64,000 bases of DNA, taken from NCBI GenBank assembly GCA_942486035.1, contig CALNXK010000099.1:463501-527500 (forward strand). The letters are read 5' to 3'. The translations under genes were made by a program, and so were the position numbers. A model generated the notes under the pieces. The model worked only from the letters and a program-made list of their open reading frames with translations. It did no database searches and was not told the origin of the DNA. Of this stretch, positions 34,641 to 46,042 are shown in pieces. Each line of letters begins with the position of its first letter. Within the stretch, counting starts at the first letter, position 1. This DNA is from Porites lobata. Its lineage: Eukaryota; Cnidaria; Anthozoa; Scleractinia; Poritidae.

Positions 34641-35723
34641 ATGTTCAGCAATACAAGTTCTTGCCATCATAACCTGCCTTCAAAAACGGCTTCGATCGCC
34701 AAAGTAACAGCATACCTCCTCATCTTAGTGGTATCCACATTGGGTAATCTGCTGGTCATTCTTGTAGTGGTACGAAATCAACGCTTACGATCAGCTGTCA
34801 TCAATCAAATGATCACCTCCATGGCAGTTGCTGACTTGCTGACGTCATTATTTAACATGACAGTTGAAATATGGATCTATTCAAAAGAAGCCACTGGTCA
34901 CCAGGTTGTTTGGTTTGAGGGCGTCATTGGCGCTGTCCTTTGTAAGGTCATTGTTTTTGTTCAGGGCTTCTCATTGGCCTGTTCTGTTTTAACACTTGCC
35001 GCTATAGCGGTAAATCGATTCTTCGCCGTGTTTTTCCCTCTTAAAATGGGATTTGGCAAATCAGCATCAACAGTGGTGATTTGTTTAATCTGGTTAGCCT
35101 CCTGCGCCACAGCATCCCCAATGTTGTACGCCATGAAAGTCATAAAAGTAGACGGAAACCTACAATGCGTAGAGCAGTGGACGCCAGTCTTTAACGGCGA
35201 GTCATCAAAGAAAACTTACACCCTTCTATTGCTAACGCTGCTATACGCCTTGCCTCTTGGTATAATAACAGTCTTGTACACAGCTGTTGTGAGGAAAGTC
35301 TGGAGAAGGCAAGTTCCTGGAAATATCACAAGCCCAAATCAACAGCTAGAGTTGGTCACCAAGAAGCGTGTTCTAAGAATGCTTATCACAGTTGTGATAG
35401 TTTTCGCGCTCTGCTGGTTTCCCTATTACACTTATCTTATTCTTACTTTCGTTGTTTATGGTCCAGATAATTGCAGTCCTCCTACAAGCGTGGTGTTCGT
35501 GGGCCTCTTTCTTGGTCATACAAATTCTGCGATCAATCCGTGTATCTACGCGATTTTTAACAAAGAGTATCGTAGCAGTCTCATGGCGGTAAATCGAGAA
35601 TGCTTGCTATCGTTACACGGAAGTCGTGTCCCAAGAACTCTCAATCAAGGCCTGGTAAAACTCACGCAGCTTGGTACAGGTAATTTGACAATTCGAGAAC
35701 AAGCAAACTCTCTCGCAGACTAA
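34641..35723 (+). CDS. Receptor D: class A peptide-type GPCR, intronless, NRF instead of DRY
   Basis: Seven-transmembrane receptor of 360 residues starting at ATG 34641. Landmarks are GN in TM1 (35-36), LAxxD-type Asp65, Cys101 of TM3 paired with ECL2 Cys176, VWRRQVPGN after TM5 (220-228), CWFP in TM6 (258-261) and NPCIY in TM7 (299-303). The DRY position reads NRF (125-127): the acidic residue of the ionic lock is Asn, which in other class A receptors tends to alter basal activity. N-glycosylation is possible at Asn4. The tail is about 50 residues and modestly Ser/Thr-rich. Receptor E is its nearest relative in the window (same strand, same NRF). An AATAAA at 35897-35902 is a candidate polyadenylation signal. 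Ligand unknown. Confidence 0.93.
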   Translation: MFSNTSSCHHNLPSKTASIAKVTAYLLILVVSTLGNLLVILVVVRNQRLRSAVINQMITSMAVADLLTSLFNMTVEIWIYSKEATGHQVVWFEGVIGAVLCKVIVFVQGFSLACSVLTLAAIAVNRFFAVFFPLKMGFGKSASTVVICLIWLASCATASPMLYAMKVIKVDGNLQCVEQWTPVFNGESSKKTYTLLLLTLLYALPLGIITVLYTAVVRKVWRRQVPGNITSPNQQLELVTKKRVLRMLITVVIVFALCWFPYYTYLILTFVVYGPDNCSPPTSVVFVGLFLGHTNSAINPCIYAIFNKEYRSSLMAVNRECLLSLHGSRVPRTLNQGLVKLTQLGTGNLTIREQANSLAD

Positions 35724-35896
35724 AGAAACTTCGAAGCGACAAATGTTTCAAAGGGATTTACTCATGTTTTTTGTTAATGTGACCAGGCAAGCATCTATCT
35801 AAGTTGCTCAAATTGTTTGCATCAAGAAATATCAAAATCATATAATATATAGTTATTATATAACAACGGTAATATAAATGAACAAGTTAAGAATAT

Positions 35897-35902
35897 AATA
35901 AA
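35897..35902 (+). promoter_or_regulatory. Candidate polyadenylation signal of receptor D
   Basis: AATAAA about 175 bases after the receptor D stop codon; plausible by position only. Confidence 0.35.
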
Positions 35903-36395
35903 ATGTATAAAATTCTCATAGTTTAGAGTTGCAAAGTAAGATATATAACTTCCAAAACCACAAACCATGTTAAAATAACGAGGAAGTTAAGGTAATACAA
36001 AATCACAGATGGTTAAATATATCAAGCTGCGTTTTAACAATTTTATTCCTGTAATCAAACCTTAAAAAGAACTTTTAATCTCTTTCTCATCTATTTCACT
36101 CTAAAACTTAATGCATACCAACTCGACAATAAAGAAAGTCAAAGATGGGAGAAGAAGATTTGAACAGTATTTTTTGCTAGGTAATCCAAGGGGTCATTTG
36201 TGGGTGAATTTTTTTTCTTGCCGGCTGATCTTGCGAAAGAGGCAAGAAATGAAGTTCTCTCAAACTGAATAGAACTGGGCACGAGTTACAATTAGGGTAT
36301 CAGTTTTTACGTGATCGTCACGTGATTCCGTTTTCGTTTCTTGCCAAACAGTGCAACAGCGTTTTCCCGACTCTCCCATCCTTCTACCAGTCCAG

Positions 36396-36413
36396 AAAAA
36401 AAAAAAAAAAAAA
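36396..36413. repeat. Poly-A run
   Basis: 18 consecutive A. Could be the tail of a retrotransposed sequence, but no retroelement body is visible 5' of it. Confidence 0.85.
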
Positions 36414-39376
36414 GAATAAAAGGTGTGAGTTGTTTGACAGTAGTGTATCAGTTTCAGGAAGGTTTTTTGTCTTTTTGACTTTTGTTTGTTGTAAAATTTT
36501 TGTGACGGCTGTGATTAAAGTGCTGTAACTTTGTTGTGTGCAGACAAATGGCATTCAGTGTGTGCTGAACAGGCTATATTTGAAAATAATTGGATAAATA
36601 TAAAAGAATCCCAGGAAACTTTTTTAATGAAAGTACAGCGCAATATTTAACCTCATGAACTTTCTCTTTTGTTTGACTGTCAGCTTGAAATACAAATAGC
36701 AAACTGAGCGAGCCTTGACTCGATTTGGTAAAGGAAATGACTTTACGGGTTGCTTTTTTTCACTAGTTTTTGATGGTTCGATCAGTTGAACACAAGCCAC
36801 GACTGATGATACTTACAGTTTTTCAAAAGTAAAAGGATTAATCTTTACCGTAGGTCCCTGCATGATCTGATTGTCACGCCGAAAGTTAATTTTTCTAGTC
36901 TTTCTATATTCTAGAATAATATATTCAATTTCAGTAGCCTTTACAAAAACCGATAAGCAAATATTGATCAAAGGAAGACTTTTTTCTTACTCGATACGCG
37001 TTCTATCTTAACCTTTCCATATGAAATCTATTTCGATTTTAATTTAATTTTTAGCACAACTTAAACTCTCTTTGTAAGAAAGTACTAGTCACGAGTTGTG
37101 CCGTGTTGCCAGTTCTGGGCAGCCTTCCTCCGCATGTATAAGTATAGCTAACTGCTAAAGTGCGGTCAGATTAGCTCGCCTACAGCATCAAAGGTCCCGG
37201 TATACCAAACTAGGCAAATATCATCAATGCTCAATCTCTTGCAACAATACTGTAATCGCGCTTCACAAAGACGATTTTACAAAACTGATATAAATTTGAT
37301 TAAAAAACACTTTGCAATGATGCTCAAATATCTTGTAACATTCAAGGCTGGCTTAAAACATTATTTTGCACTCTAACATCATTTTGTTTCCTCTTCCCTG
37401 AAACGTTTCTGTTTTTTTTTGTTTCTTAGAGATTTGATTTTGTTTTTGTTTTCTGTTTTTGCTACAGTCACCCGCTTTCACATGCTCTCAGAGTTTACTC
37501 TTCACCTGGCCATTGCTACAATAAATAAGAAAACAACAAAATAAAGGGAAAAAAACCAAGCGGAGTTTTGAATTAAATCAAGGATCTGCATAAGTTTTAA
37601 TTTATTACTATTTAAACCGACACATCGTTTAGCACTTTCTTCAAATCAGCTTATTTACATTCACAGGGCATAACTGTAATGTCATATTCATGTCGGAAAA
37701 TGTTTTACTTGATATGTCGGTGTTTTTCTTTAAAGTACAATATAATTACACCCGTCACCCTGATGTCTTGTTACTGGCTGCTTTTCCGGACATGACCCCC
37801 TTAATCGTCCGGCACTCGATACAGTCTTCACTTATCTTATTCTGTCGTGCTTAAATCCATCTATATATGCCGACAAAAGAAACATAACATTTTTTAACAT
37901 GCTGTTTTAAAAACCTACTTTTGCTCATTTGAGTTATCTGAAAGTGCAAATGTTTTAATACAAAGTACGGTGCTATTACTTTCATCATTTAAAATTCTAC
38001 GTTATCAACATCGCCACTTTTACCGAAAATTTCTCAGCTCACCTTGTCATCACGAAATTGAACTGATCTTACAAAAGAAACTGTGATTTTACGCCATATC
38101 GGTTTGTTCAGTTTTAAGAATGTCTACCACGTGCACAAGAGGTAAGAATCAAAATCCTGCTTTTCTTTAATTGCCCTTAGTGAAAAATTTGAATTCATGA
38201 TGCTTGAGATGCTTATTTTAGGCAGATGAGACGTTTCTTAAACGTTTCAGTATCTCAGTTTTCTCTCTTTCTTCCTTTTTTTATTTTTATTTTTTTTGGC
38301 ATCTGGCATCTCAGTTCATCATTCGGATAATGTCGGCTCCTCTTTTTATTAGTTCCTTAGACATTGAATAGTCCTAGTTACCTCGCTTCTCTTTATATTC
38401 TTTTTCTCCCTTCTTCTTCTTAAGGGAAAAGAACTTGAATGGCACTGTACTATAACAATTGAGGTAGATCTTTGTTTCCTTTCACCAAGCAACACTTCGG
38501 CAAATATTTCTCAATTGTAATTTCAAGAATCCAAACGGCCGGCTAAATGTGTTAACTGACTTTGTAAATGACTCACATCAGAGGGCAGCCAAGAGACATC
38601 AAGCGCAGACATAGAACTAACTTTCCTTTGTAGTTGAAAATTCCGCTTCGATATATTTCTGGTTATGTCGATATAGATTTGTTAACTACGTCAGATAGAA
38701 ACGAAAATTTTATTTAACAGTATTGCTTTTCCATATCGAATTATTACAACATCATTACGGCATATGAAGTTAAACGCCAACTTTAATTTCTGTGCACCCT
38801 ATTTATGTTTGAATGAAACTAAGAATAATTACAATATAACTGCATTTAAAATACACGCCTGCATCTTGGCCTTTTCAGAAAATAGAAGATGAGATTCAGT
38901 GCTGATGGTTGTTTATTTGCCTTTTTATAAATACGAATCTGTTTTCCGTTCCTTGTCACAACAGGCATGAAGCATGAAAATACAATTTTAACTGTTGAAC
39001 ATTTTTGTACCTCCAAAAGTACTTCACCTAGTTTCAAATTTAAGGAGATTTCCTAATACCAAATACAGATTATTCATACTAAAAACGCACATAATTTTAA
39101 GCTGTCAATCTTGAATGCATATAACGATGTGTGGTTCGAGAAAAATACATATTCCAAAAATCTCGTCAAACTTACTTTACGTTTAAAGTGTTCGTTCAAT
39201 ATTCTATTCGTAAAGACAAATATCGATAATTGCTTTTTATCGTTCATAAGAGACAGCTGATCGGAAAATAAACATCGGCAGAAGAGGATTCGTGAAAGTA
39301 GTAATTATTTTATGTTATGACTATGGTTGTATTTTTATTTTTTTGTCCTGCTTTATAAGGAACATACAAGTAAAAT

Positions 39377-40471
39377 ATGGCTTTCAACGTCACCTTGAAC
39401 TTAAGCTATTCATCAAGCTGCCCACAGCCTCACCCGACCAACATCGGGGCCACCTGTCAACTCATAGCATACAGCATCATTTTCATTGTTTCCATATTTG
39501 GCAATAGCATTCTTATCGGTGCTATATCAAGTAATTCCCCTCGTACTCAATCCGTCATGAACTACTACATCGTCAATATGGCAACTGCTGACCTCCTGAC
39601 AACAGTGTTCGACATGGGAATACAGATCTGCCACTATGCTCTGATGGTCATGAACAGACCATTTGAATGGTTGGATGGGTTAAAGGGCGTATTTCTTTGC
39701 AAGTTTATCGTTTTTATTCAAGGCGCAGCTATCGCATGTTCTGTGTTCACATTGGTGGCCATTGCGATTAACCGATTTCTTGCTGTTGTGTTTCCATTTC
39801 GTCGAAGCCGAAAAAACAGAACAGTAATTATGGCAATTTCTCTAATCTGGATGTCTTCGTTCGCTATTGCATCGCCTATGCTCTACGCTATGCATGTGCA
39901 GAATGTGGACGGCATTTTGCTTTGTCTGGAGAACTGGGGACCACTTTTTGACAACAGTTCTTCGCCAGGGAATTACACCTTGGCGCTGTTCTGCTTACTC
40001 TTCATTAGTCCACTGGCGGTAATAGCCACCTTTTATTTAATCATTGTTTTGAAAGTCTGGTTACGTTCCGTTCCAGGTCACGTAACCGCTCCTAACCAAT
40101 TACACGAAATCGAAACAAGGAAGAAAATTCTCAAGATTTGCATTACCGTTGTGCTCGTCTTTGCACTTTGTTGGCTTCCGTTTTACATATATCTTATTCT
40201 TTATTTTATTGTTTCTCAAGATAGAAATAGTTGTGGACCCCCTGAATATGTGGCTTTTCTAGGATTGTTTTTTGGCCATGCAAACAGTGCCATAAACCCT
40301 TTTATTTACATCATGTATAACAGTGACTACAAAAAAGGTATAAAGAGGGTTCTAAAGCGACTTCGATGTTCCTGTAGATATAACAGAGTGCGCATGCGTA
40401 CTGGCCGAAAAACCTTACAGAGCTTCCCATCTCTCCGAACCTTTAGGGAACTTGAAATGACCACGCTGTAG
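39377..40471 (+). CDS. Receptor E: class A peptide-type GPCR, intronless, NRF instead of DRY
   Basis: Seven-transmembrane receptor of 364 residues from ATG 39377. Features: N-glycosylation sites NVT (4) and NLS (8), GN in TM1 (42-43), Asp72 in TM2, Cys108 in TM3 with ECL2 Cys183, NRF at 132-134, VWLRSVPGH after TM5 (227-235), CWLP in TM6 (265-268) and NPFIY in TM7 (307-311). The tail is strongly basic near the membrane (KRVLKRLRCSCR), with cysteines that may be palmitoylated. Like receptor D it lacks the acidic residue of the DRY ionic lock. D and E lie head to tail about 3.7 kb apart, consistent with tandem duplication, though amino-acid divergence is large. Plasma-membrane receptor for an unknown, probably peptide, ligand. 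Confidence 0.93.
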   Translation: MAFNVTLNLSYSSSCPQPHPTNIGATCQLIAYSIIFIVSIFGNSILIGAISSNSPRTQSVMNYYIVNMATADLLTTVFDMGIQICHYALMVMNRPFEWLDGLKGVFLCKFIVFIQGAAIACSVFTLVAIAINRFLAVVFPFRRSRKNRTVIMAISLIWMSSFAIASPMLYAMHVQNVDGILLCLENWGPLFDNSSSPGNYTLALFCLLFISPLAVIATFYLIIVLKVWLRSVPGHVTAPNQLHEIETRKKILKICITVVLVFALCWLPFYIYLILYFIVSQDRNSCGPPEYVAFLGLFFGHANSAINPFIYIMYNSDYKKGIKRVLKRLRCSCRYNRVRMRTGRKTLQSFPSLRTFRELEMTTL

Positions 40472-41296
40472 TTGTCTCCCAATGAACGACATAAGAGCCA
40501 GTGCATGGCCTGTAAACAGATGCTCGACATGGAACCCTACAGAATGACTGGGAGTCTCCGTTTAACTATTTGTAGATACATATTGTACACATAATTTAAT
40601 TTGCTGGTAAATTGGAAATGGGTTGGTTGATCTGAACTACTAAGACCTAAAAGTGCAAACATGAAATCTAGCAAAAACAAAGCAAAACAAGACAAAATGG
40701 ATTGGAATTCTCCTTAAAAGCGCTTCTGAATCCTTTCCCACTTTGACGCTTGTATTAACCCCCACCCCCCACCCCCTCCACCTTCACAAGTATAGATCTA
40801 ATATCGGGATGTATTATAAATGATACGTAAGTCATAATCATGTTATAATGTTAATCCTATTTTTTGGCGGAAATATTGAAAGCAAGCAAATCATCCCTTC
40901 AAGTGACTATACTACCTCAACCATCAGTACATTAGAGGCGGATCCGGCGTAAAGAACAAACCAATCAGTTAATTTACGCGTTTTATGCAACTCTGCATTC
41001 AAAAGTTGAAAAAGTGTCTTAAGGGGCTAGGTTACAGTATTCTGGATGATTATGCCTTTTTCTGTTCATTGAAATTAGAGAAATAAAAGCCTTTTAGTCG
41101 TTGAGATCAGCGCCACATACATAACACTAGACGTCTACTAGATGATTCCTCTGACACTCTCATATAACAGTTGATACAAACATGATATGAGAAGCGGGCC
41201 CGGCAGTTTTCACGCAAAATGTTTTGATTAATCTTTTTCAGTTTCACCTGGCTCCTTTTCGACTTTTCTGTACTTACATTTTTCGAAAGTTCAAAG
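40472..41296. other. 3' flank of receptor E
   Basis: Contains a C-rich run at about 40760-40785 and an AATAAA at 41082-41087 that could end the receptor E transcript. No gene. Confidence 0.35.
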
Positions 41297-41817
41297 CAGA
41301 TAATATTGTCAAAGGTTTGAAACCAGGAGCCATTTCAAAAGTAGGTTGAGTTTGATCGTCCGGGCGGAACGTAGTCCTGAATAGGACTGTTGTTGTTCAC
41401 AGTGTTGACGTTTCGACAACCTATTGTTAGTCAAATTGTCATTCTCTCGTAGTTAGTTTTGCTTGATCTACGAGAGAATGACAATTTGACTAACAATTTG
41501 ACTAACAATAGACGACTGTTTAAATGTGACAATAGACGGATCGAAACGCACCAATTACTGATTACGAGTCTTCATAGCCAATAACATCACGGCTTAACTG
41601 ACAGACGACCAATATAATCGCGACGTAATTGACCAATCAGATCAATAACCAGAGTATATAAATACCATCAACTGACGTGATACAACTCCCTTTGACTCTG
41701 AAGATGACTACCGCACAGGTTGTCGAAACGTCAGTCACTGTCAACAACAACAGTCCTATTCAGGACTACGTTCACCCGGACGATCCAACTCAACCTACTT
41801 TTGCAAATAATATTGTG
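41297..41817. mobile_element. Full-length TIR element, same family as 30.1 kb
   Basis: The left arm from about 41337 includes AGTAGGTTGAGTTTGATCGT, AACGTAGTCCTGAATAGGAC and GACGTTTCGACAACC. The right arm (about 41716-41802) is the reverse complement in the same order. An internal palindrome (about 41424-41508) contains TTGTCATTCTCTCGTA and its inverse. ATAATATTGT sits outside both ends and may be a target duplication. No transposase is encoded, and the open frame across the right arm is not a gene. Confidence 0.8.
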
Positions 41818-42966
41818 ATCATGTTCAACTGCCTGTCTCATTCAAGTCTTTATATACTACATCAAGAGACTCGATTCAGCTGTGCAATCAATTTGTACCT
41901 TCCAGTTGGTAGGCCATTGCAAATTTTATTAAATTTTCTGCAGTGAATAATTTGATGTTGTCACACTTATTTCAAGTTGTCCTACCAGAGTTCTAAACGT
42001 CTCTTTGAGAACTCAGACTAGCACCCGCAAGCCTTGTTACAAACTTCCAGATTCTCTTTCTTTCGACTGGACTCTCTCCAACACTTTTGGAAACAGTTGT
42101 CGTCGCAGTCTGTTAAAAATCCAGCCGGATCCTCGAGACGCTTTGAATCTCTTACTGGAAATCAAAACCGATCAATTAGTAAGTGCTTTTAGGGAGCCTG
42201 AAGGGGCTTTGTCCCGTGGGAATTGCTGTTTATAGGTCAATTCTGTGCTGAAGTTATTACTCATGCACAAAATACCTTTGTAGAGTTAAGAGAAAGATAT
42301 GAAACAAGTTTTGTTACGGAACATTTACCATAAGTAAGTGTAAACCTTTTGGGGGATTCTGCAGGCATAGTATTGTAACTTGAAAAAGTTGGCGGCCAAT
42401 TTTTTCAAGTTTCAATCTACTTCTAACCTTGTCATCCGTTTCAACAGGCGACAGTAAACAGTTTCAATGCCTAAATATATACTTGAATAACACAGCTGGA
42501 CCATTATTTTTTAAAATTCAATTAATGCGAAAAATATTTTTAAAAATTTTTTAATTAATTGCTTGACATAGCACATGCGGACAAATTTTTTGAACGTAAC
42601 GGACAAAACCTTGCACGGACCCGCCTTTCGTTTTGACCAGGACCCAGGGAATCCTACATGCCCAAATATTTGAACAGAAAGGTGCGCAAGTGTTTGACCT
42701 GATCAGAAGTAGGTCAAAACTTTTAACCGGTGCGGTTCCACTTTTACATCGACTCTATACATTGTGCAAGTTACGCCCTTTTGTTAAAAATGCCATTCCA
42801 AAGCTGACACCGGCAAAAATTTTACGAACTCTTGTAAACAGTACTGTTTTAACAGAATTTGCACGGTTCTGTAGAAAATCGTTCCTTCCAAAATTTGTTC
42901 CTGGACCCGCGTAAACGAGGTCTATAATTAGCCCTCTTTGCCTTGATTGTATCTGCCATTTGCTAT
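41818..42966. other. Intergenic stretch, no supported gene
   Basis: Unsupported open frames at 42005-42235 and 42633-42914; the latter segment (about 42600-42915) has a repeat-like look with GGACCCGC near both ends, but no convincing inverted arms. Confidence 0.35.
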
Positions 42967-43378
42967 CTTTTTAAAAACAGGGGCACCCAAAGTCACTTTT
43001 TGGAAAACATCTGTTCGGAAGACGATTTGAGATCTAGAATTTTTGGAACATTTGTTGTAGAATTTCTTGCATGCCTTCCTCTCCTAGGGTTTTCGAACCC
43101 CCCCAAAATATAATTGCCCATTTTTAACGGATTTTTACCCTAAAAAGGTCACATAGAATTTTCGGGAGCCTTTTTTCGGGCTGAAATTTTCGAAAAGGAA
43201 AGTTTTGATCCCTAGAATTTTCGGATCACTAGACTTTCAGCTAGGAAATCTGAACAGATGAAAAATTTATAGGGGATAAAAATATACCTATATCTACCGT
43301 TATAATACTAAATACGTTTAACAATGCTATGTTTAAGTGGTTTTGAACTATATTCTCGTTGGGTGCCCCTGTAAAAAG
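42967..43378. mobile_element. MITE with ACAGGGGCACCCAA termini
   Basis: The left end carries CTTTTTAAAAACAGGGGCAC; the right end (43359-43378) reads TTGGGTGCCCCTGTAAAAAG, its reverse complement with a small gap. The interior is about 370 bp with repeated AGAATTTTCGG phrases and no coding capacity. Confidence 0.7.
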
Positions 43379-43974
43379 CCAAAACGTTTTTGGCATCAAT
43401 CAAATTCCAAATAGAATGTATTTTTGTCATTTATCTGTCTTTAGAGGCAGTGAAACTGTTTTCTGCTATCTATTGCAACGGATAGCAAGCATGGAAATGG
43501 ATTGAAACTTAAATAAGTTGGGCTGATTTGTCAATTTCTTATTCAGCAAAAACTGAATTAATAGACAATTTTTGCTTCACGTATACGTCAAACGGCAAAA
43601 GCTGGCAAGCGCGAATTTTTATCACGTGAACAAGGTTCCTTTTTAATTGTCGTTTACTGAATAAATTAATAGTTTCAAGCAAATTTTTATCCATAACAAT
43701 TGTTTTGAGCTTTTGTTATCTGGTCATTTAACTGTTTATCTGTTTATTAATTATGACAAATTTTACAGAAAGCAATATCCACTGCCCGCAGTTAGCAGAT
43801 TAGCTAGTCGAGGCGAGCAGTGGTTACCCATATGTAATATATATACAAATAGATCACATGAAAGACTAGAGAAAAAGAGTAAAAAATGTTAAACAAATAA
43901 ACAAATAAATAGAAATAAATTCAATTCAATTAAGTTTACAATCATGTACATTGCAAATACAAGAAGCCGAGTTT
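43379..43974. other. Intergenic stretch, no supported gene
   Basis: AT-rich, nothing recognised; includes the presumed 3' UTR side of the LINE fragment that follows. Confidence 0.35.
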
Positions 43975-44600
43975 TCAGGAAATTTTTGTTGTTAAGTCGG
44001 GTAAATCAATATAATCATTTTCTCCTGAAAGTATTCTGAGTAAGGTGTCGTGGACATTGATTTTAAAGTTATTTTTGGACATTTGACGCATTTCACACGG
44101 TAAATTATTCCAGATTTTTACACCACGTCTTGAAAAGACTTAGTTTGTTTGTCTAACCTTGAGTGTTTAACATAATAGTCACCTCTTGAAGATGATCTTG
44201 TATCATATGAATGAATATTAGATTGAGAAGCAAATAAGTTAGATACCGTAAAATTCCGAAAATAAGCCCCTCCAAATATAAGCCCCCCAAACCGGTAACG
44301 CAAAAAACCCTCCGTTAAATCGCCCCTCCAAATATAAGCCCCCGGGGGGCTTGTACTTGGAAAATTGCCCTCAAATACAAAGTAAAACAAAGCAAAAACA
44401 GTAAATTTACTTCCCACTATAAGGCTAGCCCAATCAATTTTGAAACGCAAATTTCCCTCCGTAGATAAGCCCCTCCGAATATAAGCCCCTCCAAAAATAA
44501 GCCCCTCAAAAAGGGTCTTTGAAAAATATAAGCCCCGGGGCTTATTTTCGGAATTTTACGGTATCTATCTTGCGAAATTTTCAACTTGAATGATACGTTT
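43975..44600 (-). mobile_element. LINE C-terminal fragment, split by a MITE
   Basis: Minus strand from about 44241 down reads SNIHSYDTRSSSRGDYYVKH, then after a frameshift RRGVKIWNNLPCEMRQ and a C-terminus ending LTTKIS with TGA at 43977-43975. R-G-x-K-x-WN-x-LP is typical of the very C-terminus of non-LTR reverse-transcriptase proteins. The upstream part continues beyond the MITE at 44566-44600. A 5'-truncated, dead copy. Confidence 0.75.
44242..44565. mobile_element. MITE with ~29-bp perfect TIRs inserted in the LINE
   Basis: The ends read GATACCGTAAAATTCCGAAA followed by ATAAGCCCC, matched exactly in inverted orientation at 44537-44565. The interior repeats CCCTCCAAATATAAGCCCC several times, giving a sub-repeat structure. 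The identical arms suggest a recent insertion relative to the decayed LINE host. Confidence 0.88.
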
Positions 44601-44603
44601 GCC

Positions 44604-44883
44604 TAGCCTGAGAAAATAACCGACATTTGGCGAAGCTACCACTGGTTTCCCTACCAAATGACGTCTGAGAAACGAGCGCAGAAATAATTCCATTCCGATG
44701 ACGCGTCACCATGCACCCAGATATGATGGGTAGTGCTTCTGATTGGTCGTGCCGCGTGGGAAATTTGATTAAACCAATCAGAGGCACTAGTAGTGACGCG
44801 TCATCAGTATGGAATTTCTGTGCTTGTTTCTCAGACGTCATTTGGCGGGGAAACTAGTGGCTGTCGGCTGTTTACTCAGGCTA
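44604..44883. mobile_element. MITE with ~95-bp inverted arms
   Basis: The left arm (TAGCCTGAG onward, including ACCAAATGACGTCTGAGAAA) is inverted at the right end (about 44812-44883), reading TTTCTCAGACGTCATTTGG and ending CTCAGGCTA. The central part holds CTGATTGGT and its inverse ACCAATCAG. 280 bp, no coding capacity. Confidence 0.8.
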
Positions 44884-45449
44884 ACGTTTGCCGTTTGCCG
44901 TATACGTGAAGCTCTCTAATATGGTCAGTGCTCCTTTATGAAATTTGTTTATAATAATATCTTCTTCATATTTCCACAGGAGCATTTTGTGCATGGATGG
45001 ATGCAATAAGTGTTGATTTCAGCACCGAATTGACCTAAAACACCAATATCCTAGAAGCACCATCAAAGAACTTAAACCTTGAAACAAAGTAATAAGGGGA
45101 TATTACCATGAAGACAAAAGAATAATTGAAATACGGTGATGCCGGGAATATGTGACGTCATTCAAAATGGCTGCCATCTTAAGGTGTACAAATAAACTGA
45201 GTTTTGTACCAGATAATTAGCGTTGCATATACTTGCAGGTGCAGTTTTGAAATTTTTGAAACAGTTGAGCCCTTTGCCGTAGTGCCAGACCTGCATTCAG
45301 TTTTGTTTTACTTTTTTATTGCTTTTGGCACTGTTTTACACGATTTTAAGGCAACACGTTAGAGAGCAGTCAAAAAACACCCGCATTTTTAATTTGCCAA
45401 AGAAAATGACCCGAGCTCATATAATTCTGACATATGTCTCGTAACCATA
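44884..45449. other. Intergenic stretch, no supported gene
   Basis: Contains GTGACGTCATTCAAAATGGC at about 45151, a phrase common in promoters and repeats; no gene. Confidence 0.35.
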
Positions 45450-45810
45450 TTAACCAACTGTCCCCCGAAGTTTACCAAATAGAACCTTCCACGGTTTTAA
45501 AGTTTTGATTGGGACAAGTTGGGGAATATCTACTGTTACTGCTAGAATAACCGTTTTAAAATTAGTTAACTTTGCAAGCTTGACAGTACTACATAATTGA
45601 AGCAAGCCAAGATATACCTTCGCAAAGGCGCGAAATGGTCGTATGGTGGGGGTGGGGGCTACAAACGTCTGTAAGATTTTGCGACTTTGCGGAGCTGTAT
45701 TCGTCTCCGTCAAGCAATTTAAGAAATTGCTCTCGAAATCGGCAACGTTACTAATTTTAGACTCCTCTTTACAACGGTGTCGGATTTTGCCAAATGGGAT
45801 GTAAAAAATT
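45450..45810 (-). repeat. Interspersed repeat, second copy at 50.3 kb
   Basis: The minus strand shares ordered blocks with the minus strand of 50280-50480: a CAACTT(G)GG start, a GTCG-ACACC block, GTAACGTTGCC versus GTAATATTGCC, and CAGACG followed by a GGGGG-rich block. An open frame at 45713-45450 lies inside the repeat and is therefore not treated as a gene. Confidence 0.5.
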
Positions 45811-46042
45811 GAAAAACCATAGAAGGGGCTTATTGTCCCTGAAATTGTAGCTGCTAAAAAGAGGGCTGTGTCTTAAAAGCGTTTTGAAATAAGCCTGTAA
45901 AAACTATAAGGGAGTGGGTGTCCCCACCAACCTTGCATTCCCCGTACCTCTTGTATATCCATGGGTTAATCGCTATTTTGGTACAAAGTCATTTCTCGTA
46001 CTTGAAACAGCTAAGGTTAGCCCACTTCTCAGGTCCACTTAC
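45811..46042. other. Intron-like stretch downstream of the peptide exon
   Basis: Begins with the GTAAGT donor of the signal-peptide exon. The next exon was not identified. Confidence 0.3.

Larger units (their letters stand above)
35724..39376. other. Intergenic stretch between receptors D and E
   Basis: Strongly AT-rich. It holds an 18-base poly-A run at 36396-36413 and several T-rich tracts. Two minus-strand snippets have splice-like ends (about 38615-38575 ending at a GTGAGT, and an open run around 36980-36790), but neither can be supported as a gene. Confidence 0.4.

Noticed and set aside
36790..36980. About 60-codon minus-strand open run (contains TEIEYIILEYRKTRKI)
   Set aside because: No start codon near its beginning and no acceptor; AT-rich composition explains it.
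38575..38640. Possible first coding exon MSALDVSWLPSD followed by GTGAGT on the minus strand
   Set aside because: Only 12 codons; donor-like sites are common by chance and no partner exon was found.
41677..41946. Open frame over the right arm of a TIR element, also seen at 30141-30350
   Set aside because: The shared peptide comes from the repeat arms; no conserved length or start, so non-coding.
45450..45713. 87-codon minus-strand open frame near the secreted-peptide exon
   Set aside because: Considered as a following exon, but it lies within a repeat with a second copy at 50.3 kb.
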